From: Streptomyces sp. S465
GTDB lineage: Bacteria; Actinomycetota; Actinomycetes; Streptomycetales; Streptomycetaceae
Direction of reading: 5' to 3'
Assembly (NCBI RefSeq): GCF_026898115.1
Contig: NZ_CP114036.1
Location: 1,054,001-1,118,000, forward strand
Length of the DNA stretch: 64,000 nt
In this document: positions 32,812-40,457 of the stretch, one piece after another
How the letters are laid out: every line of letters begins with the position of its first letter
Numbering within the stretch: the first letter of the stretch is position 1
The notes under the pieces: generated by a model
What the model saw: only the letters and a program-made list of their open reading frames with translations
What the model was told of the DNA's origin: nothing
Database searches by the model: none
Translations under genes and position numbers: made by a program

Positions 32812-32862
32812 ACACTGCTGCGGCACCTGATGTGCATCGGCCATGCCCTACGAAGGACCACC

Positions 32863-34259
32863 GTGACTTCCTTACCTCCGTTTCCCGACCCCCCTGGAGC
32901 GGCCGTGGCCGCCCGGCCGCCGCGCTCCGGCCCGGTGGTCGCCGTCCTTCGGACGCCTCCTGGGCGATCACCGCCACCCTGCTCGCCGGCGCCGTGGCCA
33001 CCCCCGTACTGGGACGGCTCGGCGATATGTACGGCAAGCGGCGGACGCTGCTGATCAGCCTGTCGATGCTGGTGATCGGCTCGGTGGTGTGCGCGCTCTC
33101 CGACGCGCTCGCACCCATGATCGTCGGCCGTGCGCTCCAGGGCTTCTCCGCGGGGGTGATCCCGCTGGGCATCAGCATCATGCGGGACGAGCTGCCCGCC
33201 GAGCGGCTCGGCTCGGCCATGGCCCTGATGAGCTCCTCGCTGGGGGTCGGCGGCGCGCTCGGCCTGCCCAGCGCCGCGGCGCTGGCCGAACACGCCGACT
33301 GGCATGTGCTGTTCTGGGTCTCGGCGGCGCTGGGCGCGGTGGTGATCGCGCTGGTGCTGACGCTCGTACCGGAGTCCACGGTGCGCGGCGGCGGGCGGTT
33401 CGACCTGGTGGGCGCCGTCGGGCTGTCGGCCGGGCTGCTCTGTCTGCTGCTGGCCATCTCCAAGGGCGCCGACTGGGGCTGGGGCAGCGGTGCCACCACC
33501 GGTCTGTTCGGTGCGGCGGTGGTCGTGCTGGCGCTGTGGAGCCGGTGGGAGCTGCGGGTGAGCGGGCCGCTGGTGGACCTGCGCACCACCATGCGCCGTC
33601 AGGTGCTGCTGACCAATCTGGCCTCCGTCGTCATCGGCTTCGCCATGTTCGGGATGTCGCTGGTGCTGCCTCAGCTGCTCCAGATGCCCGAGGCGACGGG
33701 GTACGGGCTGGGCCAGTCGATGATGGCCGCCGGGCTGTGCCTGGGCCCGTCCGGTCTGGTGATGATGGCGATCTCGCCGCTGTCGGCGCGGATCACCAGC
33801 ACCTGGGGCCCCAAGGTGTCGCTGATGCTCGGCGCGGGGGTGATCGCCGCCGGGTACGGGGCGGGTGTCTTCCTGATGGACGCCGTGTGGCAGATCCTGA
33901 TCGTGTCGTGTGTGATCGGCGCCGGGATCGGCCTCGCGTACTCGGCCATGCCCGCACTGATCATGTCGGCCGTACCGGTGTCCGAGACCGGCGCGGCCAA
34001 CGGCCTCAACACCCTGATGCGGTCCATCGGCACCTCGACCGCCAGTGCGGTGGTGGGCGTCGTGCTCGCCCATATGACCACCGCCTTCGGACCCGTCGAC
34101 CTCCCGTCCCTGAACGGCTTCCGCACCGCCTTCGTGATCGGCGGCATCGCCGCGCTGGTGGCGCTCGCGGTCGCCGCGCTGCTGCCGGGCCGCCGCCCGG
34201 CCCGGGTCACCGCCGCGCCGGAACGGCCCGGCACCCCGCAGACGGTGGCGGGCGGCTGA
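32863..34259 (+). pseudogene. MFS transporter (EmrB/QacA type), apparently broken: deletion and frameshift removing the first membrane segment
   Basis: GTG 32863, with GAAGGA upstream, opens the expected N terminus (TSLPPFPDPPGAAVAARPP, then SGPVVAVL) in frame 1. The transporter body resumes in frame 3 from about 32965 (SDASWAITATLLAGAVATPVLGRLGDMYGKRRTL). The family's first membrane helix and outer loop, about 30 residues, are missing at the junction near 32955, and the frame changes there. The rest is intact: motif A GRLGDMYGKRR, then helices to the stop at 34259. Either a real deletion or a sequence error; a product from ATG 33030 or from the frame open since 32784 would lack helix 1. Neighbouring TetR and ligase suggest export of an acid or toxic compound. 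Confidence 0.72.
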
Positions 34260-34290
34260 CCGCGAAACCGGCGGACGAGGTCACTCCGCG

Positions 34291-34341
34291 GCCGCCCGTA
34301 TCACCCCGTCCGCTCGCGGGCGCCGGGCTGGTACGGGCGGC
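34291..34341 (+). terminator. Possible terminator after the MFS gene
   Basis: GCCGCCCGTA and TACGGGCGGC form a perfect 10-bp stem with a 31-base loop, followed by CTTTGT, 31 bases after the MFS stop. Confidence 0.5.
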
Positions 34342-34385
34342 TTTGTCGTGGCGGGGTCGCATACGGGCCATCATGTGGACAGCGG

Positions 34386-34422
34386 TTGACGGAACGGGCT
34401 CGTGCGGTGCTGAATGATGCGA
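34386..34422 (+). promoter_or_regulatory. Candidate promoter for a leaderless leader-peptide transcript
   Basis: A -35-like TTGACG at 34386-34391 and a weak TGAATG about 19 bases downstream (34411-34416) would place transcription start at or near the GTG at 34423. That GTG has no Shine-Dalgarno, consistent with a leaderless start. The -10 is poor, so this is tentative. Confidence 0.4.
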
Positions 34423-34500
34423 GTGAGGACTGAGCTGCCCCTGGTCACGCGCGACCACATCGACTTCGGTCGGGTGTGGTCCGCTTCCTGTTCCGGCTGA
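34423..34500 (+). CDS. Short leader peptide of the sulfur-operon type (25 residues)
   Basis: A small frame from GTG 34423 (in-frame ATG at 34414) reads (M)RTELPLVTRDHIDFGRV then WSASCSG and stops at TGA 34498-34500. The pattern 'RTEL.LV.R.HID.GR..SA.C' resembles the short 'putative leader peptides' that precede sulfur-assimilation operons in Streptomyces. It is followed after 185 bases by an alkanesulfonate-monooxygenase-like gene, which fits. In mycobacteria, comparable Cys-containing leaderless ORFs sense cysteine supply by ribosome stalling; here one Cys (TGT) and Ser codons near the end could do so. No other reading of this segment gives a recognisable protein. Confidence 0.7.
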   Translation: MRTELPLVTRDHIDFGRVWSASCSG

Positions 34501-34598
34501 CCCCGGCAGCGGGCCGTCCCACCGGCCCCTCGCTCTCCCGGTCCCAGGCCCCCTCGCCTGTCTCCCGCGCCTGACGCGCCATCACCCCCGGTACCACG

Positions 34599-34631
34599 CC
34601 CGGACACGCCCGGCGTGTTCCCGCGTCCGGG
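34599..34631 (+). promoter_or_regulatory. Alternative hairpins between leader peptide and monooxygenase (attenuator candidate)
   Basis: CCCGGAC (34599-34605) can pair with GTCCGGG (34625-34631), while the overlapping ACACGCC (34604-34610) can pair with GGCGTGT (34612-34618). The two structures share bases, so they compete. They lie about 100 bases after the leader peptide stop and 55 before the monooxygenase ATG. Confidence 0.4.
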
Positions 34632-34685
34632 GCGTCACCCCCTTCCCGCCTTTCCTGCCTTTTCCGCCTTCCGAAAGGTCACCCC

Positions 34686-35819
34686 ATGCCCGTGGAGTTC
34701 CTCGGCATCGCCGCCACCAACGACGGCTCGGAGACACATCCGCGCTCCGGCGCGGCCTTCGACAAGGAGTACACCCTGCGGCTCGCCAGGGCCCATGAGG
34801 ACCACGGCTGGGACCGGGTGCTGTTCGCCTACGGCTCCGGCTCGCCCGATCCCGCGCCCGCCGCCGCGTACATCGCCAGCAGGCTGGACCGGCTCCAGAT
34901 CCTGCTGGCCCACCGGCCCAACGTGTCGTATCCGACGTACGCCGCCAAGACGTTCGCGACGCTCGACCGGATCAGCGACGGCCGGCTCACCGTGCACTTC
35001 ATCACCGGCGGCAACGACCATGAGCAGCGGCGCGAGGGCGACACCCGCACCAAGGACGAGCGCTACGCGCGCACCCGTGAGTACATCCGGATCGTCAAGA
35101 AGATCTGGACCACCCATGAGCCCTTCGACCACGAGGGCGAGCACTACCGCTTCCACGACTTCGTCAGCGATGTCTTCCCGGTCCAGCAGCCGCGCCCGAA
35201 CGTCTCCTTCGGCGGCTCCTCCCCCGCGGCCTACGCGGCGGGCGGCGCCGAGGCCGACATCTACTGCCTGTGGGGCGAGCCGCTGGAGCGGACCGCCGAG
35301 CAGATCGCGGCGGTGAAGGCGGCGGCCGCCGCGGCCGGGCGGACCGATGTGCCGCGGATCCAGGTGGCGTTCCGGCCGATCATCGCCCCGACCGAGGAGC
35401 TGGCCTGGGAGAAGGCGCACCGCACGGTGGACGCCATCCGGACCCGTAAGGAGCGGGGCGATGCGACGACCGTGCGCCACCACCGCCGGGGGGCTCCGGA
35501 AAACGTCGGTTCACAGCGGCTGATCTCCATCGCCGAGGCGGGTGAGCGCTACGACCGGGCGCTGTGGACCCCGACCGCCGCCGTCACCGGTGGCGCGGGC
35601 AACTCCAACGCGCTGGTGGGCACGCCGGAGACGGTGGCGCAGGCCCTGCTGGACTACTACGACCTGGGCGTGGACATCCTCTCCGCACGCGGCTACGACC
35701 TGCTGGACGACGCGATCGACTTCGGCCGGTACGTCATCCCGATCGTCCGCGAAGAGGTCGCCAAACGCGACGCCGAGCGCGCGGCCCGGGGCCCGCAGAC
35801 CCTCGCGGCGGTGCGGTGA
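34686..35819 (+). CDS. LLM-class FMN-dependent monooxygenase (SsuD/CmoJ-like, C-S bond cleavage)
   Basis: 377-residue luciferase-like TIM-barrel flavoprotein close to alkanesulfonate monooxygenase: VEFLGIAATN, YTLRLARAHEDHGWDRVLFAYG, LLAHRPNVSYPTYAAKTFATLDRISDGRLTVHFITGG, DERYARTREYIRIVKKIWT, and SFGGSSPAAYAAGGAEADIY. SsuD-type enzymes use reduced FMN and O2 to cleave C-S bonds. No flavin reductase gene is adjacent, so reduced FMN would come from elsewhere. It overlaps the acetyltransferase start by one base (TGATG). With the sulfur-type leader peptide and an amino-acid ABC transporter nearby it fits desulfurisation of an S-modified amino acid, like CmoJ of Bacillus. Substrate inferred. Confidence 0.88.
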   Translation: MPVEFLGIAATNDGSETHPRSGAAFDKEYTLRLARAHEDHGWDRVLFAYGSGSPDPAPAAAYIASRLDRLQILLAHRPNVSYPTYAAKTFATLDRISDGRLTVHFITGGNDHEQRREGDTRTKDERYARTREYIRIVKKIWTTHEPFDHEGEHYRFHDFVSDVFPVQQPRPNVSFGGSSPAAYAAGGAEADIYCLWGEPLERTAEQIAAVKAAAAAAGRTDVPRIQVAFRPIIAPTEELAWEKAHRTVDAIRTRKERGDATTVRHHRRGAPENVGSQRLISIAEAGERYDRALWTPTAAVTGGAGNSNALVGTPETVAQALLDYYDLGVDILSARGYDLLDDAIDFGRYVIPIVREEVAKRDAERAARGPQTLAAVR

Positions 35820-36307
35820 TGACCTCCGTGGCCGAACCCCCGCCACAGCTGACGGTGGTCCGGGTGACCGTGGACGATCCGCGGGTCGAACCGCTGCTGC
35901 GGGAGCTGGCGTACGAGTACTCCACCCGCTACGGCAGGGCGGCCGACGGTGAGCTGAACCGCTATCCGGCCGAGGAGTTCGCCCCGCCGCACGGGGAGCT
36001 GCTGCTGTTGGTGGAGGGCGGCGAGCCGGTCGCCGGGGGCGCGTACCGGCGGTACGACGCGCACACGGCGGAGCTCAAGCGGATCTGGACGCACTCGGGC
36101 CATCGGCGGCGCGGGCTGGCCCGCCGGGTGGTGGCGGAGCTGGAGCGGTCGGCCGCCGAGCGCGGCTACCGCCGGATCTACCTCACCACCGGGCCCCGCC
36201 AGCCGGAGGCGCGCGGGCTGTACCTGGCCACCGGCTACACCCCGCTGTTCGATATCTCGGCCGATCCGGAGACCATCGGCCCGCTTCCCTTCGAAAAGGC
36301 GTTGTAG
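35819..36307 (+). CDS. GNAT-family N-acetyltransferase
   Basis: 162 residues with the GNAT fold: the acetyl-CoA loop RRRGLARRVVAELERSAAERG (about 100-120), the preceding strand AELKRIWTHSGH, and the end motif RGLYLATGYTPLFD. ATG 35819 overlaps the monooxygenase stop, so the two are translationally coupled. In Bacillus, GNAT enzymes (SnaA/SnaB) acetylate S-modified cysteines before a CmoJ-type monooxygenase removes the S-substituent, and the same role is plausible here. The GNAT call is secure; the substrate is inferred only from the pairing. Confidence 0.85.
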   Translation: MTSVAEPPPQLTVVRVTVDDPRVEPLLRELAYEYSTRYGRAADGELNRYPAEEFAPPHGELLLLVEGGEPVAGGAYRRYDAHTAELKRIWTHSGHRRRGLARRVVAELERSAAERGYRRIYLTTGPRQPEARGLYLATGYTPLFDISADPETIGPLPFEKAL

Positions 36308-36360
36308 ACCCGGCGGGCCCCGTCCGTGGGCCCATCCGCACACGCATCCGCACGCCCATC

Positions 36361-36395
36361 CGTCCGCCCGCCCGGCCGCTCCGGGCGGGCGGACG
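36361..36395. terminator. Hairpin between the monooxygenase/acetyltransferase unit and the transporter unit
   Basis: Perfect 15-bp stem (CGTCCGCCCGCCCGG with CCGGGCGGGCGGACG) and a 5-base loop, 54 bases after the acetyltransferase stop. With the promoter right after it, this splits the locus into two transcription units. Confidence 0.8.
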
Positions 36396-36411
36396 CATTC
36401 CCCCGTTTACG

Positions 36412-36465
36412 GTTGACAGTTCTGTGTCAACTGTTCGCGGACGTCCGCGAACACGGTTTTAGGAT
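36412..36465 (+). promoter_or_regulatory. Promoter and 22-bp perfect palindrome operator of the amino-acid transporter unit
   Basis: GTTGACA-6-TGTCAAC (36412-36431) is an inverted repeat, directly followed by a perfect 22-bp palindrome at 36432-36453 with half-site TGTTCGCGGAC. A good -10 TAGGAT follows at 36460-36465, with ATG at 36507. The palindrome covers the -35 position of that -10, the place for a repressor or activator. No matching site was noticed elsewhere in the window. Confidence 0.65.
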
Positions 36466-36506
36466 GCGGTAATTCTGCCGCGTCCGCGACCGTCCGAAGG
36501 CCTGCC

Positions 36507-37415
36507 ATGACCAAAGCCCTGAACGTCGACGCACTCCCCGATCCGGCCGTGCTCAAGCGCGCCCGGCGACGGCGTCCCGGACTGCTGGTGGCCAATGCGA
36601 TCGTGCTGGTACTGGCCGCGATGGCGGTGACCACGATATGCACCAACCCGCGCTTCGAATGGCATACGGTCGCGAAGTACTTCTTCGAGATCAGGGTATT
36701 GAAGGGCATCGGCGTCAGTATCGGAATGACCGCGGCGACCATGGCGCTCTCCCTGGTGTCCGGCACCGTGGTCGCTCTGATGCGCATGGGCGAATCCCGG
36801 CTCATGTCCATGGTCGCGGCCGCCTTCATCTGGGTTTTCCGCAGCATTCCGATGCTGGTGCAGCTGCTTTTCTGGTACAACCTGGCGGCTCTTTTTCCCA
36901 CGCTGTCCCTCGGAATTCCCTGGGGACCGCGTTTCATCACCTTCGACTCGAACACCGTCATCGGCCCGCTGACCGCCGCGGTCATCGGCCTGACGCTCCA
37001 CGAGACCGCCTACATCGCGGAGTTGATCCGCTCGGGACTGCTCTCCGTGCCCGATGGACAGCGACAGGCGGCGTCCGCACTGGGATTGACGCCGACTCAG
37101 GTCTTCTTCCGCATCACCCTTCCCCAGGCGCTGCGGGTGATCGTCCCGCCGATGGGAAATGAGCTGATATCTCTCCTCAAGGCCACCTCCCTGGTCAGCG
37201 TGATCACCCTGGCCGACCTGCTCTACTCGGTACAGCTGATTTACGCCAAGAACTTCCAGACCGTTCCCCTGTTGATTGTGGCCGCCATCTGGTACATGAT
37301 CATCACCGGCGCCATCACCCTTCTACAGCAGCGCCTGGAGCGACGTCTGGGACGACACACCCTGATTGCGGCCGACAAGGCCGGGAAAGTGAAGAGGATC
37401 GAGCACTCGGTATGA
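36507..37415 (+). CDS. Polar amino-acid ABC transporter permease (HisM/GlnP-like)
   Basis: 302-residue inner-membrane protein with a basic cytoplasmic N terminus, about five membrane segments and the His/Glu/Gln/Arg/opine permease signature ([17 protein letters not shown], then [34 protein letters not shown] as the EAA loop). ATG 36507 has GAAGG upstream. It overlaps the ATPase gene by 4 bases. The single permease presumably forms a homodimer, as in cystine importers. The gene is less GC-biased in its first half than its neighbours, with more AAT/ATA-type codons than usual here. Confidence 0.9.
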   Translation: MTKALNVDALPDPAVLKRARRRRPGLLVANAIVLVLAAMAVTTICTNPRFEWHTVAKYFFEIRVLKGIGVSIGMTAATMALSLVSGTVVALMRMGESRLMSMVAAAFIWVFRSIPMLVQLLFWYNLAALFPTLSLGIPWGPRFITFDSNTVIGPLTAAVIGLTLHETAYIAELIRSGLLSVPDGQRQAASALGLTPTQVFFRITLPQALRVIVPPMGNELISLLKATSLVSVITLADLLYSVQLIYAKNFQTVPLLIVAAIWYMIITGAITLLQQRLERRLGRHTLIAADKAGKVKRIEHSV

Positions 37416-38200
37416 CCATGGCACCGGAAATGACATCGCAGGCCATCGTCTCCCTGCGCGGGATCCGCAAGTCGTTCCGCGGCACCGAGGTGCTGCACGG
37501 TATCTCCCTGGATATCCACCGGGGTGAGACGGTCTGCCTCATCGGCCCCTCCGGATCGGGCAAGAGCACGCTGCTGCGCTGCGTCAACCACCTGGAGGTG
37601 CCGGACCAGGGCGTGGTGGTGGTCGACGGCAGCGTCATCGGCTACCAGCTGCGCGGCCGCACCCTGCATGAGCTGGGCCCCCGGGAGCTGGCCACCCAGC
37701 GTTCGACGATGGGCATGGTGTTCCAGAGCTTCAATCTGTTCCCGCATCTCACCGCCCGCGAGAACATCGTGGAGGCCCCGCGCCGGGTGCTCGGCCTGTC
37801 CAAGGCCACGGCCGACGCCCGCGCCGAGGAGCTGATGACCCGGGTGGGGCTCGCGCACAAGCTCGACAGCTATCCGGAGAAGCTCTCGGGCGGCCAGCAA
37901 CAGCGGGTGGCGATCGCCCGCGCCCTGGCGATGCGCCCCAAGGTGATGCTCTTCGACGAGCCGACCTCCGCCCTCGACCCCGAGATGGTGCAGGAGGTGC
38001 TCGGCGTCATCAGGGACCTGGCCCGCGAGGGCATGACGCTGATCGTCGTCACCCATGAGATGCGCTTCGCCGCCGATGTCGCCGACCGGATCGTCTTCAT
38101 GGACGACGGCCGCATCGTCGAGGAGGGCGCCCCGGAGCGGCTGCTCCGCGCCCCCTCCCACGACCGCACCCGTACGTTCCTGTCGAAGGTCAGCGCATGA
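37412..38200 (+). CDS. Polar amino-acid ABC transporter ATP-binding protein
   Basis: 262-residue ATPase of the GlnQ/HisP type. Walker A is GPSGSGKST (about residue 46), the Q-loop region is [18 protein letters not shown], the signature is LSGGQQQR (about 159), Walker B is [16 protein letters not shown] and the switch His is in VVTHEMRFA. It overlaps the permease start-stop and its own stop overlaps the dipeptidase start (ATGA). It powers uptake of an amino acid or amino-acid derivative delivered by the downstream binding protein. Confidence 0.93.
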   Translation: MTMAPEMTSQAIVSLRGIRKSFRGTEVLHGISLDIHRGETVCLIGPSGSGKSTLLRCVNHLEVPDQGVVVVDGSVIGYQLRGRTLHELGPRELATQRSTMGMVFQSFNLFPHLTARENIVEAPRRVLGLSKATADARAEELMTRVGLAHKLDSYPEKLSGGQQQRVAIARALAMRPKVMLFDEPTSALDPEMVQEVLGVIRDLAREGMTLIVVTHEMRFAADVADRIVFMDDGRIVEEGAPERLLRAPSHDRTRTFLSKVSA

Positions 38201-39450
38201 GTACCGAACTCCCCCTGCCCGCCAAGACCGTCGAGCGCCTGAAGCTGTGGGACTCCTACCGCTCGTACCAGTACCTGGAGGCCGGGCAGGACTTCCGCGC
38301 CTTCGAGCTGGCGCCCGCGCTCGGCCGGGTCCCCGGGGCCGCGCTGGAGTGGAGCGAGGACGTGGAGTCCCGCGCGCGGGACTTCGAGGAGCGTCATCCG
38401 GTGGTCTCCGCCCATGACCACCTCTCGCTGCGCCCCGCCGACCCCGGGGACTTCGCCGAGTACCGCCGCCAGGGCCGGGAGTCGATTCCCTACGAGGGCA
38501 TCGCGCACTCGGGGGTGGACCTGTTCTTCGACGGCGGTCCGGCCGCGGTGAGCATGATCCGCTCCCATGCCCCCTGGGACTGGGACGACACGGTCAGCGA
38601 TCTGGCCATGCGCCAGGCCGACCTCGCCCACCAGCGGCTGGTGGCGCCCGTCCGCACGCTTCAGGACGCCGATCGGGCGCGGGCCGGCCACCAGGTGGGG
38701 GTGGTGCTGACCCTGGAGTCCGCCTCCCCCATCGGCAATGACGTCGACCGGCTGGATCTGCTCTACGGCCTGGGCGTGCGGCTGCTCGGCCTGGTCTACA
38801 GCGAGAGCAACCAGCTCGGTTCGGGGCTCGCCGACACCGGCGACACCGGTCTGACCCTGCTCGGCCGCCGCGCGCTGCGCCGGATGAACGACCTCGGCAT
38901 CATCGTCGACGTCTCGCACAGCGGGGACGCGACGGCCCTGGACGCCGTGCGCCGCTCCACCGCGCCCGTAGTGATCACCCATGCCGGGTCCCGGGCGCTG
39001 TGGCCGACCCCGCGGATGAAGCCGGACGATGTGATCCGGGCCTGCGCCGGGTCCGGGGGGTTCATCGGCGTCGAGGCGGCGCCGCACACGACCATCACCG
39101 CCCGGCACCCCCGGCACAGCCTGGACTCGGTGATGGAACACGTCGAGCGCTGCATCGATCTGGTCGGCATCGACCATGTGGCCTTCGGCCCGGACACCAA
39201 CTTCGGCGATCACACGGCCTGGCACCGGACGTTCGCCCCGCTCTTCGGCAAGGACGACGCACACGACGGCAAGGCACCGGAACTGCCGCCGCACGAGCAG
39301 GTCGACTACGTACGCGGCTGCGAGAACCCCGCGGAGGCCGTCGGCAACATGATCCGGTGGCTGTTCGACCACGGCTACTCCGAGGCGGACGTGGCCAAGC
39401 TGGCCGGGGGCAACGTACGGCGCGTCGCCGAGACCGTGTGGGGTCGCTGA
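38197..39450 (+). CDS. Membrane-dipeptidase-type metallopeptidase (M19 family)
   Basis: 417 residues, TIM-barrel metallohydrolase. Zinc ligands are visible as SAHDHLSL (HxD, about residue 72), [14 protein letters not shown] and [12 protein letters not shown] (two His), and the late [14 protein letters not shown]sp, all in M19 order. There is no signal peptide, so it acts in the cytoplasm after import. M19 enzymes hydrolyse dipeptides including L,D forms and the Cys-Gly bond of glutathione conjugates. Inside this transporter operon it could release the amino-acid part of an imported peptide-like sulfur compound. Overlaps the ATPase by 4 bases. Confidence 0.9.
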   Translation: MSTELPLPAKTVERLKLWDSYRSYQYLEAGQDFRAFELAPALGRVPGAALEWSEDVESRARDFEERHPVVSAHDHLSLRPADPGDFAEYRRQGRESIPYEGIAHSGVDLFFDGGPAAVSMIRSHAPWDWDDTVSDLAMRQADLAHQRLVAPVRTLQDADRARAGHQVGVVLTLESASPIGNDVDRLDLLYGLGVRLLGLVYSESNQLGSGLADTGDTGLTLLGRRALRRMNDLGIIVDVSHSGDATALDAVRRSTAPVVITHAGSRALWPTPRMKPDDVIRACAGSGGFIGVEAAPHTTITARHPRHSLDSVMEHVERCIDLVGIDHVAFGPDTNFGDHTAWHRTFAPLFGKDDAHDGKAPELPPHEQVDYVRGCENPAEAVGNMIRWLFDHGYSEADVAKLAGGNVRRVAETVWGR

Positions 39451-39504
39451 CCGGTCCCGCCCTTCCGCTTCCGCTGTCCCCCACCCCCGGAAATGGAGCA
39501 AGCC

Positions 39505-40449
39505 ATGCGCAACCGTCCTCATGCCGCCGCGTGCGCCCTGCTGGCCTCGCTGACGCTCACGCTGTCCGCCTGTTCGGTGGACGACACCCCCGGCGACGGC
39601 AAGGCCAAGAAGAGCGGTGCGGCGGCGACGCTCGCCCCCGAGCCCAAGGACAGCGCCCTGGCCGCGCAGGTGCCCGCGGCGTACACCAAGAAGACGCTGG
39701 TCATGGGCGTCAGCGAGTACGCGCCGTATGTCACCTTCGGCTCCGACGGGAAGATCACCGGGCTGATCCCCGATCTGTCCGCGCAGCTCTCCTCGCTGCT
39801 CGATGTGAAGATCAAGGTGGAGCGGACCACCTTCGACGCGGTCATCCCCGGGCTGAAGTCCGGCCGGATCGACCTCAGCGCGCCCTCCGGCGACTTCACC
39901 GAGCGCCAGCGGGAGGTCGACTTCGCCGACTTCGCGCAGAGCAGTGTGACGCTGATGGTGACCAAGGACGGCTCCTTCCACCCCGGAAACGGTCTGGAGG
40001 TGTGCGGGCACAAGGTCGGCGTGGAGAAGGGCGCCGGAACGCAGAACGTGCTCGCGGCGCAGAACAAGCGGTGTGCCGCGAAGGGCAAGCCGTCGGTGGA
40101 CGCGAAGCTCTACACCGATCTGCCCGCCGCGACGCTGGCGCTCCAGAGCAAGCGGATCGACGCGGTGGCCGCGCCCAGCGCCTCCAACACCTCGGTGAGC
40201 CAGAACTCCGATGACCGCTTCGAGACCATCGAGCTCAAGGACATGCTCGACCTGCCCGCCGCGACGGCCATCTACGGCATCCAGGCCAAGAAGGACTCCG
40301 GACTCGCCCCGGTGATCGTCAAGGCGCTGCGGAAGATGTACGAATCGGGCACCTACGCCAAGCTCTTCGGCCAGTGGGGGCTGCCGCTGTCCACGGTCAC
40401 CAAGGACCAGATCGCCCTCAACGGCTCCACGCAATCCCAGACCCAGTGA
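39505..40449 (+). CDS. Amino-acid ABC transporter substrate-binding lipoprotein
   Basis: About 314 residues, type-3 solute-binding fold of polar amino-acid transporters. The signal ends in a lipobox LSAC (SLTLTLSACSVDD), giving a surface lipoprotein. Family blocks are LVMGVSEYAPYVTFGSDGKITGLIPDLS, FDAVIPGLKSGRIDLSAPSGDFTERQ and the hinge region KVGVEKGAGTQN. ATG 39505 is preferred over 39493 because GGAG lies 8 bases before it and the lipoprotein signal begins there. It works with the permease and ATPase upstream. A stop codon 8 bases before the next gene indicates cotranscription. Confidence 0.9.
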   Translation: MRNRPHAAACALLASLTLTLSACSVDDTPGDGKAKKSGAAATLAPEPKDSALAAQVPAAYTKKTLVMGVSEYAPYVTFGSDGKITGLIPDLSAQLSSLLDVKIKVERTTFDAVIPGLKSGRIDLSAPSGDFTERQREVDFADFAQSSVTLMVTKDGSFHPGNGLEVCGHKVGVEKGAGTQNVLAAQNKRCAAKGKPSVDAKLYTDLPAATLALQSKRIDAVAAPSASNTSVSQNSDDRFETIELKDMLDLPAATAIYGIQAKKDSGLAPVIVKALRKMYESGTYAKLFGQWGLPLSTVTKDQIALNGSTQSQTQ

Positions 40450-40457
40450 GGTCGTCC

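Noticed and set aside
32784..34259. An intact MFS gene starting at GTG 32784.
   Set aside because: The first 57 residues of that frame look random and carry no membrane helix, while the adjacent frame holds a proper N terminus with RBS; a deletion with frameshift explains both.
34615..35316. Plus-strand frame of 233 codons overlapping the monooxygenase.
   Set aside because: Ser/Arg/Thr-rich shadow of the monooxygenase in another frame.
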